DNA from: SYFY01 sp041752315
GTDB taxonomy: Bacteria > Pseudomonadota > Gammaproteobacteria > Pseudomonadales > Azotimanducaceae
Direction of reading: 5' to 3'
Length of the DNA stretch: 64,000 nt
Assembly: GCA_041752315.1 (NCBI GenBank)
Contig: JBGSHJ010000025.1
Location: forward strand, 1-64,000
Positions 8,219-16,886 of the stretch are shown here, in pieces. Both the position numbers and the translations under genes were made by a program. Under the pieces are notes generated by a model that was not told where the DNA came from, made no database searches, and saw nothing but the letters and a program-made list of their open reading frames with translations. How positions within the stretch are numbered: position 1 is the first letter of the stretch; each line of letters begins with the position of its first letter.

Positions 8219-9084
8219 TCCCGGAGTCCGTAAACGTAACCTGCAACGATATGTGCCTTCTGCGCACCGATGATCGGATCATGTGCGGGCATGATGCCAC
8301 CACGGCCGTTGCGGATGGTGAAGCCCAGCGCGTCGATGCTTCTTCCGTACAACCAGACATTGTTGGTGAGATCGGGGGCGCCCAGAGCGGGGTTACCCTT
8401 GCCGTCGGGTCCGTGGCACGCCACACAGATGGTGCCGAACCGCGGTCCGCCAGCCTGTGCCAGCGTGTCATCATGAGGCTGACCGGCGAGCTTCAGCACG
8501 TAGTGACTCACTTCGAGTACACCGTCATCCCCCAGAGCAGGTCCCCAGGCCGGCATCTGGGCGTTGCGCCCTTGCTGCACGGTTGCGCGAATGGACTCAA
8601 AATCCCCGCCCCAGATCCACTCCTCGTCAGTCAGGTCCGGGAATCCGAAAGATCCTTTGGCCGTGGTTGCATGACAGGTTGAACAGTGATTGATGAACAG
8701 GCGCCGGCCAACCTGCTGGGCTTCCCGATCCTCTTTCAGTTCATCCGCACCCAGGCCGGCCAGTCTGGCATAGAGAGGAGCAAAACGTTCTTCCTGCGCC
8801 GCCGTATCCTCCCCATGTTCACCGGCGCTGCTCCAGTCGAGTACACCTGGAATATTGCCCAGACCACCAAAGGCGATCAGATACAGGATGGCGAATACCG
8901 TCGACGCCACAAACATGCCAACCCACCAGAAGGGCAATGGGTTGTCGAGCTCCTCGATGCCGTCCCACTCGTGCCCGGTCGTGCCTCCACCCGATGTCTT
9001 GCGGTTGGCAAACAGAAGCCACAACGCTGCGGCGAGTGTGACCAGGGTGCCGATGATGACAAACCAGTGCCAGGCGGCGCTCAT
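8215..9084 (-). CDS. ccoP: cbb3-type cytochrome c oxidase subunit III (dihaem)
   Basis: A 289-residue dihaem cytochrome c subunit that passes electrons to CcoO/CcoN. Visible features: an N-terminal hydrophobic helix, the conserved HEWDGIEELDNPLPFWW segment around residues 38-54, a second membrane helix, and two haem-binding CXXCH motifs (CSTCH and CVACH), each with a downstream Met-containing loop (MPAWG and MPAHD). ATGA overlaps join it to ccoQ upstream and ccoG downstream. Confidence 0.95.
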   Translation of the reverse strand: MSAAWHWFVIIGTLVTLAAALWLLFANRKTSGGGTTGHEWDGIEELDNPLPFWWVGMFVASTVFAILYLIAFGGLGNIPGVLDWSSAGEHGEDTAAQEERFAPLYARLAGLGADELKEDREAQQVGRRLFINHCSTCHATTAKGSFGFPDLTDEEWIWGGDFESIRATVQQGRNAQMPAWGPALGDDGVLEVSHYVLKLAGQPHDDTLAQAGGPRFGTICVACHGPDGKGNPALGAPDLTNNVWLYGRSIDALGFTIRNGRGGIMPAHDPIIGAQKAHIVAGYVYGLRE

Positions 9085-9227
9085 CGGATTTTCCTGTCGT
9101 GCGCAGCCGTGTCATTGTCGAAGACCAGCATTCCCAGAGCCTCGAAGCGGGATCGATGTGCAGGCCGATAGACCCAGATGAGCAAGGATATGAAGGCGAT
9201 TGTCATGGCGATCAGCGAGAAGATCAT
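9081..9227 (-). CDS. ccoQ: cbb3-type oxidase subunit CcoQ
   Basis: A 48-residue single-span protein found by translating the gap between ccoO and ccoP. It begins MIFSLIAMTIAFISLLIWVY, which is one membrane helix, followed by a short basic then acidic tail. CcoQ stabilises the interaction of CcoP with the core oxidase. Its ATG overlaps the ccoO stop (ATGA) and its own TGA overlaps the ccoP ATG. Size, hydropathy and position all fit the family. Confidence 0.85.
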   Translation of the reverse strand: MIFSLIAMTIAFISLLIWVYRPAHRSRFEALGMLVFDNDTAAHDRKIR

Positions 9228-9856
9228 GGTGCGTCTCCTGCTGTTGCGGCCGCGGTGAAGTTCTGCATGTCCACCCCCAGTGTCTGCAGATAGGCAATCA
9301 GCGCCTCGGCTTCGACCATTCCTGCGACCGCGGCGCCCGCGCCCGCGATGTCTTCGTCCGTATATGGAATTCCCAGGGTTTTCAGTGTCTCCAGCTTGGC
9401 CGCTGTGTCCTCGCCATCAAGGGTAGCGTCAAACAGGAATGCGTAGGCAGGCATGTTGGAAACAGGTACCACGCTGCGGGGGTCCGCCAGGTGGGCCCGG
9501 TGCCACTCATCACTGTAACGACCGCCAATTCTTGCCAGGTCCGGTCCGGTTCGTTTGCTGCCCCACAGGAAGGGACGCTCGTAGACGTCTTCACCGGCAA
9601 CCGAATAGTGACCATAGCGCGCGGTTTCCGAAGCCAGCGTGCGGACCATCTGGGTATGGCACACCGTGCATCCTTCCCGGATATAGATGTCCCGACCTTC
9701 GAGCTGAACAGCCGTGTACGGTTTGAGTCCCGCGATGGGTTGTGTCCGGGTGCCTTCGAAGACCATTGGCAGGATCTCCACCATCCCGCCGAAGCTTACG
9801 GCCAGCAGAATGCCGGCGATCAGCCAGCCGACCCTGGTTTCCATGATCTTCTGCAT
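9224..9856 (-). CDS. ccoO: cbb3-type cytochrome c oxidase subunit II (monohaem)
   Basis: A 210-residue membrane-anchored monohaem cytochrome c subunit. It has an N-terminal membrane anchor, the haem motif CTVCHTQM near residue 63, the downstream WGSKRTGPDLARIGGRYSD segment, and the methionine-containing NMPAYAFL stretch. The start at 9856 has a GGGAG ribosome-binding site 7-8 bp upstream and lies 2 bp after the ccoN stop. The frame is open further upstream, but that part is antisense-like and overlaps ccoN. Confidence 0.94.
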   Translation of the reverse strand: MQKIMETRVGWLIAGILLAVSFGGMVEILPMVFEGTRTQPIAGLKPYTAVQLEGRDIYIREGCTVCHTQMVRTLASETARYGHYSVAGEDVYERPFLWGSKRTGPDLARIGGRYSDEWHRAHLADPRSVVPVSNMPAYAFLFDATLDGEDTAAKLETLKTLGIPYTDEDIAGAGAAVAGMVEAEALIAYLQTLGVDMQNFTAAATAGDAP

Positions 9857-9858
9857 GA

Positions 9859-11298
9859 TCAGACTCCCGTTGCCAGTACCAGCGGCGTCGCGGTTGCAGC
9901 AGCTTCGTCGCGAGTCCTGCCCAGCGCAGTCATCCAGACGTTGAAGGCCATGACACACATGCCGATGAAAAAGATGGCGCCGCCGATGAAACGTGCGTAG
10001 TACCCGGGGTAGCTTGCCTCCACCGCCTCGGCAAAGCTGTAGGTGAGCGTGCCGTCGATGCTGGTTGCCCGCCACATCAGCCCCTGCAGCAATCCGTTTA
10101 CCCACATCGAGGCGATATAGATCACCGTACCAATGGTGGAGAGCCAGAAGTGCAGGTTGATGAGCTTGATGCTGTACATCTCGCCTTGTTTGCGACCGAA
10201 CAGGATGGGTATGAGGTGGTACATCGCACCCATGCTGACCATGGCTACCCAGCCAAGCGCACCGGAATGCACGTGACCGATGGTCCAGTCCGTGTTGTGG
10301 GAAAGTGCGTTGATGGTCTTGATCGACATCATCGGCCCTTCGAACGTGGACATGCCGTAGAACGAGATCGAGACGATGAGGAACTTGATGATCGGATCCG
10401 TACGCAGTTTGTCCCACGCGCCGGAGAGCGTCATGATGCCGTTGATCATGCCTCCCCAGGAGGGGGCGAGCAGCACCAGGGACATCACCATGCCCAGGCT
10501 CTGCGCCCAGTCGGGAAGTGATGTGTAGTGCAGGTGGTGCGGGCCGGCCCAGACGTAGATCGCGATCAACGCCCAGAAGTGCACGATCGACAGTCGGTAG
10601 GAATAGACCGGTCGGCCGGCTTGTTTGGGAACGAAGTAGTACATGATGCCGAGGAAGCCTGCGGTCAGGAAAAAGCCGACTGCGTTGTGGCCATACCACC
10701 ACTGCATCATGGCATCCTGTGTTCCGGAGTAGATCGAGTAACTCTTCAGGAACGAAACTGGCAGCGCCAGACTGTTGAAGATGTGCAATACGGCAACACC
10801 GATGATGAGTGCGCCAAAAAACCAGTTGGCCACGTAGATGTGCGGTTCACGTCGCCTGGCTATGGTGCCAAAGAAGACGATGCCAAAGGCCACCCAGACG
10901 ATGGCGATGAGGATGTCGATGGGCCATTCGAGTTCCGCGTATTCCTTGCTGCTGGTGTACCCGAGTGGAAGCGTGATGGCCGCCGCCAGGATGACCAGCT
11001 GCCAGCCCCAGAATACAAACCAGGCGAGACCGTTCGAAAACAGTGGCGTGCGACAGGTTTTCTGGACGATGTAAAGGGCGCTGGCCATGAGCGCACAGCC
11101 ACCAAATGCAAAGATGACCGCGTTGGTGTGCAGCGGGCGAAGGCGCCCGAAACTCAGGAAGGAGGTGTCGAAGTTGAGCACCGGCCAGGCAAGTTGCCCG
11201 GCAAGCAGCAGCCCGACGGCCATTCCCACAACACCCCAGACAATGGTCATGACGGCAAAGTACCGCACGACGCCCAGATCGTACTCTCTGGCTTCCAT
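9859..11298 (-). CDS. ccoN: cbb3-type cytochrome c oxidase subunit I
   Basis: The 479-residue catalytic subunit of the high-affinity haem-copper oxidase, with about 12 membrane helices. Family histidines are visible in RPLHTNAVIFAFGG (low-spin haem ligand), WWYGHNAVGFF (CuB ligand), AGPHHLHYTSLPDW (CuB ligand pair) and GHVHSGALGW (haem ligands). It is the first gene of an operon whose members are joined mostly by 4-bp start/stop overlaps. I found no convincing FNR/ANR box in the 140 bp upstream; the FixLJ-like pair 2.5 kb away is a candidate regulator. Confidence 0.96.
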   Translation of the reverse strand: MEAREYDLGVVRYFAVMTIVWGVVGMAVGLLLAGQLAWPVLNFDTSFLSFGRLRPLHTNAVIFAFGGCALMASALYIVQKTCRTPLFSNGLAWFVFWGWQLVILAAAITLPLGYTSSKEYAELEWPIDILIAIVWVAFGIVFFGTIARRREPHIYVANWFFGALIIGVAVLHIFNSLALPVSFLKSYSIYSGTQDAMMQWWYGHNAVGFFLTAGFLGIMYYFVPKQAGRPVYSYRLSIVHFWALIAIYVWAGPHHLHYTSLPDWAQSLGMVMSLVLLAPSWGGMINGIMTLSGAWDKLRTDPIIKFLIVSISFYGMSTFEGPMMSIKTINALSHNTDWTIGHVHSGALGWVAMVSMGAMYHLIPILFGRKQGEMYSIKLINLHFWLSTIGTVIYIASMWVNGLLQGLMWRATSIDGTLTYSFAEAVEASYPGYYARFIGGAIFFIGMCVMAFNVWMTALGRTRDEAAATATPLVLATGV

Positions 11299-11438
11299 GA
11301 AAACGGGAATCCGCTGTTGCTGCAGTTGTCGTTACGTTAGATACCGCACAGAACTGCGTGAATCCGGGATTCCCGAATCGCGACCTCGGGAGTCCGCAGT
11401 GCCCACTGCCAGATCCCGTGGGGAAGCTTGTCAATAGA

Positions 11439-12686
11439 TCAGTGCAGCAGGAACTGGATGGCCGTTGCTGCAATGCCTGCCAGGAATAGCCAGGCACCAG
11501 TCGATCGGGTGAGCATGCCCTTCGAAAAGGTCGAGGAGAGAACCGCCTTGACGAAGGTATTGCAGGTGGCGGCCACGACGATGCCCAGTGCTGCGGTGGA
11601 CGCAGGGACCGAGGACAGTGACTTTCTGGCCAGGGTCAGGCTGATGGCATCCACGTCGGTTGAACCGGACAGGGCCGCTGCGGCATAGATGCCGGCGTCG
11701 CCGAACATTTCCTGCAGCCAGGGAACGGCGATAAACAGAACCGTCAGAAACGCGGCAAACCAAGCTGCACTCTTGAGATCGAGTGGGTTGCCCAGTTCCA
11801 GCGCAGCCGCATCCGATGGGTGGGTGCGTTGTTGGACAAACGACATGATCGCAGCGACCAGGGGCACGCAGATCAGGGTTCCCATGCCGGGCAGGATGGC
11901 AACGAGCAGCGCCGGATTGATGACCGCGACCAGAAAGAGCATCCGTATCGGCATGATGGTGCAGGCGACCAGGGTGCCCCGGCTCAGCGCAGGTGCGAGC
12001 GATGGTTGTTCCACACTGCGTCGAGCAAAACTTGCAGTCACTGCCGTTGAGGAGGTGATCCCTCCAAGTAACGCGGTAATCAGAACACCGACCCTCTCCC
12101 CGAACAGGCGCAGCGCGACATAGCCCAGCCATGACAGGCCCAGCACCAGCAATACAAACCAGCCGATCAGATGCAGATTGAGACCTTCAACCCAGACATC
12201 CTTGTCGGGCAGCAGCGGCAGGACCACCACGGCCACTACCAGCAGTTGCAGGGTCGACATCAGTTCCAGCCGCTGGACACGTTTCAGTGCACCATGGATT
12301 TCCGGTTTGAGTCCGAGGATCAGCGCAGTGACCACTGCAGCTGCGATGGCAAGCGTTGCGTCTTCCCGTACCGCCAGAAATCCCAGCAGACAGGTGATGA
12401 GCAGGGCGATCTCGGTGGTGTACCCGACCGCCTGTCTGTCTCTGGCAGATTTCAGATAGCCAGTGATGGCGACGATGGCAATCCCCAGAAAAACGAAGAC
12501 GGCAAAAAAATCCGGCTTCAGCAGACCACCCAGACCGCCGGACAACCCGACCAGCGAAAAGGTTCTTACGCCAGGCCCATCGTCCAGATCTTCGGTCATC
12601 GTCGAGCGTTTCCACCCACGCTCGAGCCCGACGATGAGGCCTACCGCCAGCGCAATGGCCAGCGACTGCGCGGTGGCTAACTCCAC
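11439..12686 (-). CDS. MgtC/SapB-DUF4010 family membrane protein
   Basis: A 415-residue polytopic membrane protein. The N-terminus (LAVGLIVGLERGW) is the MgtC/SapB signature, and the second half is the DUF4010 region with the ITSSTAVTASFARRS and ALSGSTDVDAISLTLA motifs. It has about 12 hydrophobic segments. Proteins of this architecture are common in proteobacteria, but their transported species is not established. It is transcribed in the same direction as the two small genes upstream (12741 and 12972), with short gaps. Confidence 0.82.
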   Translation of the reverse strand: MELATAQSLAIALAVGLIVGLERGWKRSTMTEDLDDGPGVRTFSLVGLSGGLGGLLKPDFFAVFVFLGIAIVAITGYLKSARDRQAVGYTTEIALLITCLLGFLAVREDATLAIAAAVVTALILGLKPEIHGALKRVQRLELMSTLQLLVVAVVVLPLLPDKDVWVEGLNLHLIGWFVLLVLGLSWLGYVALRLFGERVGVLITALLGGITSSTAVTASFARRSVEQPSLAPALSRGTLVACTIMPIRMLFLVAVINPALLVAILPGMGTLICVPLVAAIMSFVQQRTHPSDAAALELGNPLDLKSAAWFAAFLTVLFIAVPWLQEMFGDAGIYAAAALSGSTDVDAISLTLARKSLSSVPASTAALGIVVAATCNTFVKAVLSSTFSKGMLTRSTGAWLFLAGIAATAIQFLLH

Positions 12687-12740
12687 AGGCCAGGTTCACA
12701 GCCGGGTAGCAGGCTGACCGCCACAGTCTTCAAGACCCGA

Positions 12741-12959
12741 TCAACGGGAACGCAGGAAAACGGTATCGATTTCACCGCCCAGATTATCAAGTTCGTAGAC
12801 CAGCGCTGTGCGCGTGGCCTTGCGTCCGGCCGCCTGTTGATAGTCATTGATCACGCAGACGAGCAGGGCCAGCAGCACATCGTCACGGGACACGTTGTGT
12901 TGTGAGGCGGTGCCGACCGCCGTTTCAATAGCTGCCTTGGCGATACTGTATTTGCTCAT
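12741..12959 (-). CDS. Small conserved-looking hypothetical protein
   Basis: A 72-residue soluble protein that I do not recognise. It is predicted helical, with a QAAGRKATRTALVYELDNLGG stretch in the second half and a C-terminus rich in Arg. It lies 12 bp downstream of the universal stress protein gene on the same strand and is therefore probably cotranscribed with it. This is the only clue that it may act in the same stress response. Confidence 0.6.
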   Translation of the reverse strand: MSKYSIAKAAIETAVGTASQHNVSRDDVLLALLVCVINDYQQAAGRKATRTALVYELDNLGGEIDTVFLRSR

Positions 12960-12971
12960 GAGTCACCAAAA

Positions 12972-13427
12972 TCAACTGACGACCAGCGGATGGATCTTCA
13001 CCGCCAGGACATCACAGGCCACACCGTGCAGCACGGCATTGGCGGTTGATCCGAGCAGCAGGCCCAGGCCGTGGCGACCATGCGTACCGATGACGATCAG
13101 GTCAGCACCGATATCCTCGGCGAGAGCTCGCACTTCCACTGCGGGTGATCCGAGTTTGACGTGACAGTTGGCAGCAGCAATTCCGTACTGCTTGCCAAGT
13201 TCCTTCAGCTGCGTGCCTGCCTGCTCGATGGCTTCGCGTTCGAAGGCGATGGCGCCGGTGGTGATGGGAGCCATGTCGAGGCCGCCATAAACACGTGCCA
13301 GTGGTTTGACAATGGTGACGCCAAAAGTGGTTGCGTTGTGGGCATCGGCAACCGACTTTGCGGCGGCCATGACTTCATCGGCTTCTTCGCTGAGATCGAC
13401 TGCGACCAGAATGCGGTGGTAACCCAT
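12972..13427 (-). CDS. Universal stress protein (UspA family)
   Basis: A 151-residue single-domain universal stress protein. It starts with the first beta strand (YHRILVAVDLS) and ends with the ATP-binding loop G-x2-G-x9-GS (GTHGRHGLGLLLGST), so it should bind nucleotide. The ATG at 13427 has a GGAG site upstream and matches the family N-terminus; the longer frame adds 14 unsupported residues. It is transcribed divergently from fixL and is one of three USP genes in 8 kb. A 14-bp palindrome lies about 90 bp upstream. Confidence 0.92.
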   Translation of the reverse strand: MGYHRILVAVDLSEEADEVMAAAKSVADAHNATTFGVTIVKPLARVYGGLDMAPITTGAIAFEREAIEQAGTQLKELGKQYGIAAANCHVKLGSPAVEVRALAEDIGADLIVIGTHGRHGLGLLLGSTANAVLHGVACDVLAVKIHPLVVS

Positions 13428-13813
13428 GGGATCTGCTCCAGTGGTTGTGATGGTTTGTTGGACCGGCAAATCGTAGGCTGCCTTGTGGGGTCAGCCAATG
13501 GTGACAACCCAGCACCATACTTCGGGAAGTACGTGGATTGTCGTGCTTTCCAGGTGGGTACTCCGTAAGGTCCGGTTAACCGCTTCTTTCTAGACTGGAC
13601 ACCGTCATCAACTGTCCGGGATCACGTGACACCGCACAATCTTCCATTCGAGGCCACCTGCGAACCTATCTTCGTCCCGGAAGCCGCCATGGGCAAGCAT
13701 TCCGGATCGCATTTCCCTGCGAGGTTATTTACCCCGTTGGAAAAAATGGCGTGCGCTAACGCAACCTTGCCCTGCATCAGCTTTATGCGTCCCAGTCTGG
13801 TTCAATAGGCATC
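13428..13813. promoter_or_regulatory. Divergent regulatory region between USP and fixL
   Basis: This 386-bp stretch separates two divergently transcribed genes. It carries a perfect 14-bp palindrome (13518-13531) and a second TAC/GTA-type inverted element around 13558-13567. A 60-codon open frame at 13626-13808 has no recognisable protein features and I treat it as non-coding. No clear sigma-70 promoter stood out by eye. Confidence 0.45.
13518..13531. promoter_or_regulatory. 14-bp perfect palindrome, candidate operator
   Basis: TACTTCGGGAAGTA is a perfect inverted repeat of 6-bp arms around GG. It lies 91 bp upstream of the USP start codon and about 280 bp upstream of fixL. Its TAC...GTA arms resemble half-sites bound by FixJ/NarL-type regulators, but not at the standard spacing. 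Assigning it to the adjacent FixJ is inference. Confidence 0.35.
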
Positions 13814-14947
13814 ATGACCACACCAAAAGTCAAAAACTCCTGGTTGCGAGACAACGCGCTGAACGTCATGGATGCGGTGGTTGATGCCATCGTGACGATG
13901 GACGCGGAAGGCATCATTCAGTACGCCAACTCGGCAACCTACCGCCTGTTTGACTACCCGTCAGATGGCCTGGTGGGTCAACCAGTCACGATCCTGATGC
14001 CGGAGCCACACCGGACGCAGCATCAGCAGTACGTCAGCCGATTCATGTCCACAGGCAGCGCACAGATCATCGGCATCGGGCGGGAACTCACTGCCGTGAC
14101 CAGGGACGGGCGGCTGTTCCCCATCTATCTGGCGGTGAGTGAGATCAGCACACCGATCGGCATTTTTTTTGCCGGCATCCTGCGTGATCTCACCCAGCAG
14201 AAGATCGCCCAGGAAGCTCTCCTGGAGCAGCAGGACAGGCTGGCACGGGTCGGCCGCCTGAGCACGATGGGCGAAATGACAGCCAGCATCGCGCATGAAA
14301 TCAACCAGCCCCTGACAGCGATCTCCATGTACGCGCAGGCGTGCAACAAGTTGCTCCAGAGTCCGACGGTTGACCGTGACAAGTTGACCACGGCTCTCGA
14401 AAAGCTGACCAGGCAAACGCTGCGAGCGGGTGCAATCATCGAGCGCATCCAGCGTTTTGTGCGCAATGAAACCGGACAGAGGGAGCTGGTCAATCTGAAT
14501 CTGCTGGTCCGGGACCTGTCCCACTTTGTCGCAGCTGACGCACGGTTGAATGACATCGAACTGGTCTACGAACTTGCGTCGCCCATGCCTTCCGTGTTCT
14601 GTGATCCGATACAGATCCAGCAGGTCGCGCTCAACCTGATCCGCAATGCCATTGATGCAATGCAGGAGATCAACCGCAGGTTCGGGAACCGACTGGTGAT
14701 ACGCACGACTCACGCCGTGGGATGGATCGAGTTTGCGGTGGTGGACTGTGGCAGTGGTGTATCCCAGGATGATGAACCACTGGTATTCAGTGCCTTTCAC
14801 ACCACCAAGAAGGATGGCATGGGGATGGGTCTTTCCATCTGTCGATCGATCATCAATCAGCATGGTGGTCAGTTGAGTTTCCACAACAATGAAACGCATG
14901 GTGCGACGTTCTATTTTCGGTTACCAACAGGAGGCGAGAGTGAGTAA
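13814..14947 (+). CDS. fixL: FixL-like haem-PAS oxygen-sensor histidine kinase
   Basis: A 377-residue soluble sensor kinase. A PAS domain spans about residues 15-130, followed by a HisKA dimerisation domain with phospho-acceptor His161 (ASIAHEINQPL) and an HATPase domain ending with GMGMGLSICRSI. The PAS domain keeps the FixL oxygen-sensing residues: His70 in MPEPHRTQHQQY aligns with the proximal haem ligand, and Arg90 in IIGIGREL aligns with the distal Arg, with the same 20-residue spacing as in Bradyrhizobium FixL (His200/Arg220). There are no membrane spans. It overlaps fixJ by 8 bp. An oxygen-sensing role is a strong family-based inference, not demonstrated. Confidence 0.9.
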   Translation: MTTPKVKNSWLRDNALNVMDAVVDAIVTMDAEGIIQYANSATYRLFDYPSDGLVGQPVTILMPEPHRTQHQQYVSRFMSTGSAQIIGIGRELTAVTRDGRLFPIYLAVSEISTPIGIFFAGILRDLTQQKIAQEALLEQQDRLARVGRLSTMGEMTASIAHEINQPLTAISMYAQACNKLLQSPTVDRDKLTTALEKLTRQTLRAGAIIERIQRFVRNETGQRELVNLNLLVRDLSHFVAADARLNDIELVYELASPMPSVFCDPIQIQQVALNLIRNAIDAMQEINRRFGNRLVIRTTHAVGWIEFAVVDCGSGVSQDDEPLVFSAFHTTKKDGMGMGLSICRSIINQHGGQLSFHNNETHGATFYFRLPTGGESE

Positions 14948-15566
14948 CACGGCCTGTGTCTACATCATCGATGACGAAGAACCGGTTCGCGATTCCATTG
15001 GCATGCTGCTCGAAACGGTCGGGCTCACCCATCGCGGATTTCCTGATGCACACTCGTTTCTGGCTGCCTGGAAGCCGGATTGGACAGGTTGTCTGGTGCT
15101 GGATATCCGGATGCCCGGCATGAGCGGGCTCGAGTTGCAGGAAACACTGCTTGCGCAACACTCGCGACTGCCCATCATCTTCATCACCGGCCACGGCGAC
15201 ATTCCGATGGCGGTGGAAGCGATGCGCCGGGGAGCGATCGACTTCATCCGCAAACCGTTCCGCGACCAGGAACTGCTGGACCGCATCAACGAAGCACTGG
15301 CCGTGGAGGAAGCGCAGCGGGCACGTGTGTCGAGTCATGATCAGGCCCGATTGCTGCACGCCCAGTTGACCCCGCGTGAAGCAGAGGTTTTTGAGCGCGT
15401 CACCTCTGGGCAAGCCAACAAGGTCATCGCGATCGAACTGGGCATCAGCGAACGAACGGTTGAAATCCACCGCAGCCAGGTCATGCACAAGACCCACTCC
15501 AGATCCCTTGCCGACCTGGTTCGATTGAAGCTGCGACTCGAGGATGCCGTGAAAAACGAAGGCTGA
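14940..15566 (+). CDS. fixJ: FixJ-like response regulator
   Basis: A 208-residue two-domain regulator. The receiver has the acidic pair Asp11/Asp12, phospho-acceptor Asp55 (LVLDIRMPG), Thr83 and Lys105. The C-terminal LuxR/FixJ helix-turn-helix begins LTPREAEVFERVTSG and has the recognition helix ISERTVEIHRSQV. A GTG start at 14940 is supported by AGGAGG 5 bp upstream inside the end of fixL, so the two are translationally coupled. It should be phosphorylated by the upstream haem-PAS kinase and control low-oxygen genes nearby. Confidence 0.92.
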   Translation: MSNTACVYIIDDEEPVRDSIGMLLETVGLTHRGFPDAHSFLAAWKPDWTGCLVLDIRMPGMSGLELQETLLAQHSRLPIIFITGHGDIPMAVEAMRRGAIDFIRKPFRDQELLDRINEALAVEEAQRARVSSHDQARLLHAQLTPREAEVFERVTSGQANKVIAIELGISERTVEIHRSQVMHKTHSRSLADLVRLKLRLEDAVKNEG

Positions 15567-15688
15567 GGCAACCTTCAGCAAAACTGCCTGCGAAAAAGCC
15601 TGTACCTGTCGCTGCACCCGTACTTGCTCCTTCCGATAAGTAGATTTCCGAATGGGACCTCTCGCGCGGTCTGCATAGTCTGCAAGTC

Positions 15689-16102
15689 ATGAAGAGTGGA
15701 ACCATTACAGTTACGGAACCGTCGGTCTGCCTGATTGACGCCGATCCGGCAGTACGGGACAGTCTGCGCAGTCTCGCGGCACTGTATGGACAGCAGGTAC
15801 GCTGCTACTCCACCGCTCGTACCTTTCTCGACGACCTGGAAGGTCTCCCCGTGGGTTGTGTTGTTTGTGAGGCTCGTCTCCCGGATGAGCGAGGTATCGA
15901 AGTGTATCTGTCGATGCTTGATCGAGGATTTCGTGTGCCGTTTGCGTTGCTGGTCAGCCGGGATCTGGAACAGATGCAGACGGAAGCGACTTACTTTGGA
16001 ATCAATCTGGTGGTCCCCAAACCGATTCTGGATGTGCAGGAACTGATGAACTTCATCCGTGAACATTCCGGATCCGTGCATCGAACGGCAGGTGACTTCT
16101 GA
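15689..16102 (+). CDS. Stand-alone receiver-domain protein with Asp-to-Glu replacement
   Basis: A 137-residue single receiver domain without an output domain. The fold is recognisable: CLIDADPAVRDSL at the N-terminus, Ser90 in the Thr/Ser position and Lys111 (VPKP) in the conserved Lys position. The residue that lines up with the phosphorylated Asp of FixJ (Asp55) is Glu61 (VVCEARLPD). A Glu there cannot be phosphorylated normally and sometimes mimics the phosphorylated state. It follows fixJ by 122 bp and precedes the hemerythrin gene by 28 bp, so it probably belongs to the same regulatory circuit. Confidence 0.8.
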   Translation: MKSGTITVTEPSVCLIDADPAVRDSLRSLAALYGQQVRCYSTARTFLDDLEGLPVGCVVCEARLPDERGIEVYLSMLDRGFRVPFALLVSRDLEQMQTEATYFGINLVVPKPILDVQELMNFIREHSGSVHRTAGDF

Positions 16103-16130
16103 AGCGTCCGGCGAAAGGGGCGATAACGTA

Positions 16131-16715
16131 ATGATTGCACCCAACCAGGTGCTGAAACTGCTGCTTGAAGATCACAGGACGCTGAGTGATGTGGTCGAAG
16201 CACTCGAAAGTCGTCTGTCTGGGAATTCCAGGCGTGACCCTGAAACGCTCGATCTGCTGGCCAATCTGATTGACTACATCACCGAATACCCGGACCAGGT
16301 GCATCATCCCAGGGAAGACCGCATCATCGAACGACTCATCGACAAGGGCCTCACCCCCAGCGAGCGGACCATTGTCGAACTGACAGTCGCACAACACGCC
16401 GAGCTTGGGGCGGCGACCGCACGCATGGCCGTGGATATGGATGCATTGCTGGCCAGGGAGTCGGATGCCGGGGAACAACTTGACCACGATACGCGGGCCT
16501 GGCTTGCCATGCAGAAAGAGCACATGCGCCGTGAAGAGCAGCAGCTGTTTCCTGTTGCCTCCCGATTGTTCACCGCGAAGGACTGGGCGGAGATAGAAGC
16601 CAGCGAGCCCGAGGTTCCGGACCCACTGGTGGAGAGCCGTCAGGATCGTTATGCCAGTCTGCTCGCGCTCCTTGACGAACATCGAACCTCTCGCCCGACA
16701 ACTACCCGTGGTTGA
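16131..16715 (+). CDS. Hemerythrin HHE-domain protein
   Basis: A 194-residue four-helix hemerythrin-like protein. Candidate di-iron ligands are His15, His58/His59, Glu62, His89, His131 and Glu135, in the motifs EDHRTL, VHHPRED, QHAELG and KEHMRREE. Bacterial HHE proteins bind oxygen, nitric oxide or repair iron centres; which applies here is not visible. The ATG at 16131 has an AGGGG site and starts at the family N-terminus; the frame upstream overlaps the receiver gene. Its place beside an oxygen-sensing kinase fits a role in O2/NO handling. Confidence 0.88.
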   Translation: MIAPNQVLKLLLEDHRTLSDVVEALESRLSGNSRRDPETLDLLANLIDYITEYPDQVHHPREDRIIERLIDKGLTPSERTIVELTVAQHAELGAATARMAVDMDALLARESDAGEQLDHDTRAWLAMQKEHMRREEQQLFPVASRLFTAKDWAEIEASEPEVPDPLVESRQDRYASLLALLDEHRTSRPTTTRG

Positions 16716-16886
16716 CGTTCCGATCTGACGTCTGAGGCCAGACACCGGATCGAAGTTTCTGCGCAGCATTGATGACAGCAACACTTCCCGATGTTTGTCA
16801 TGCCTCGTGGGAATTGCGGATGGCGACGGATGCCTCCTGTTTCTACGATCAGCACCATACAAGCCTCCATCGGAAGTGATATTCGA

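Noticed and set aside
11299..11438. Possible FNR/ANR box upstream of ccoN (around 11429-11443)
   Set aside because: The sequence TTGTCAATAGATCA only partly matches TTGAT-N4-ATCAA; the half-sites do not line up, so I do not annotate it.
13626..13808. 60-codon open frame in the USP-fixL spacer
   Set aside because: No recognisable protein features, and it overlaps the region expected to hold promoters.
15640..15665. ATAAGTAGATTTCCGAAT as a FixJ-type site before the receiver gene
   Set aside because: It loosely resembles rhizobial fixK promoter elements, but without alignment the match is too weak to call.
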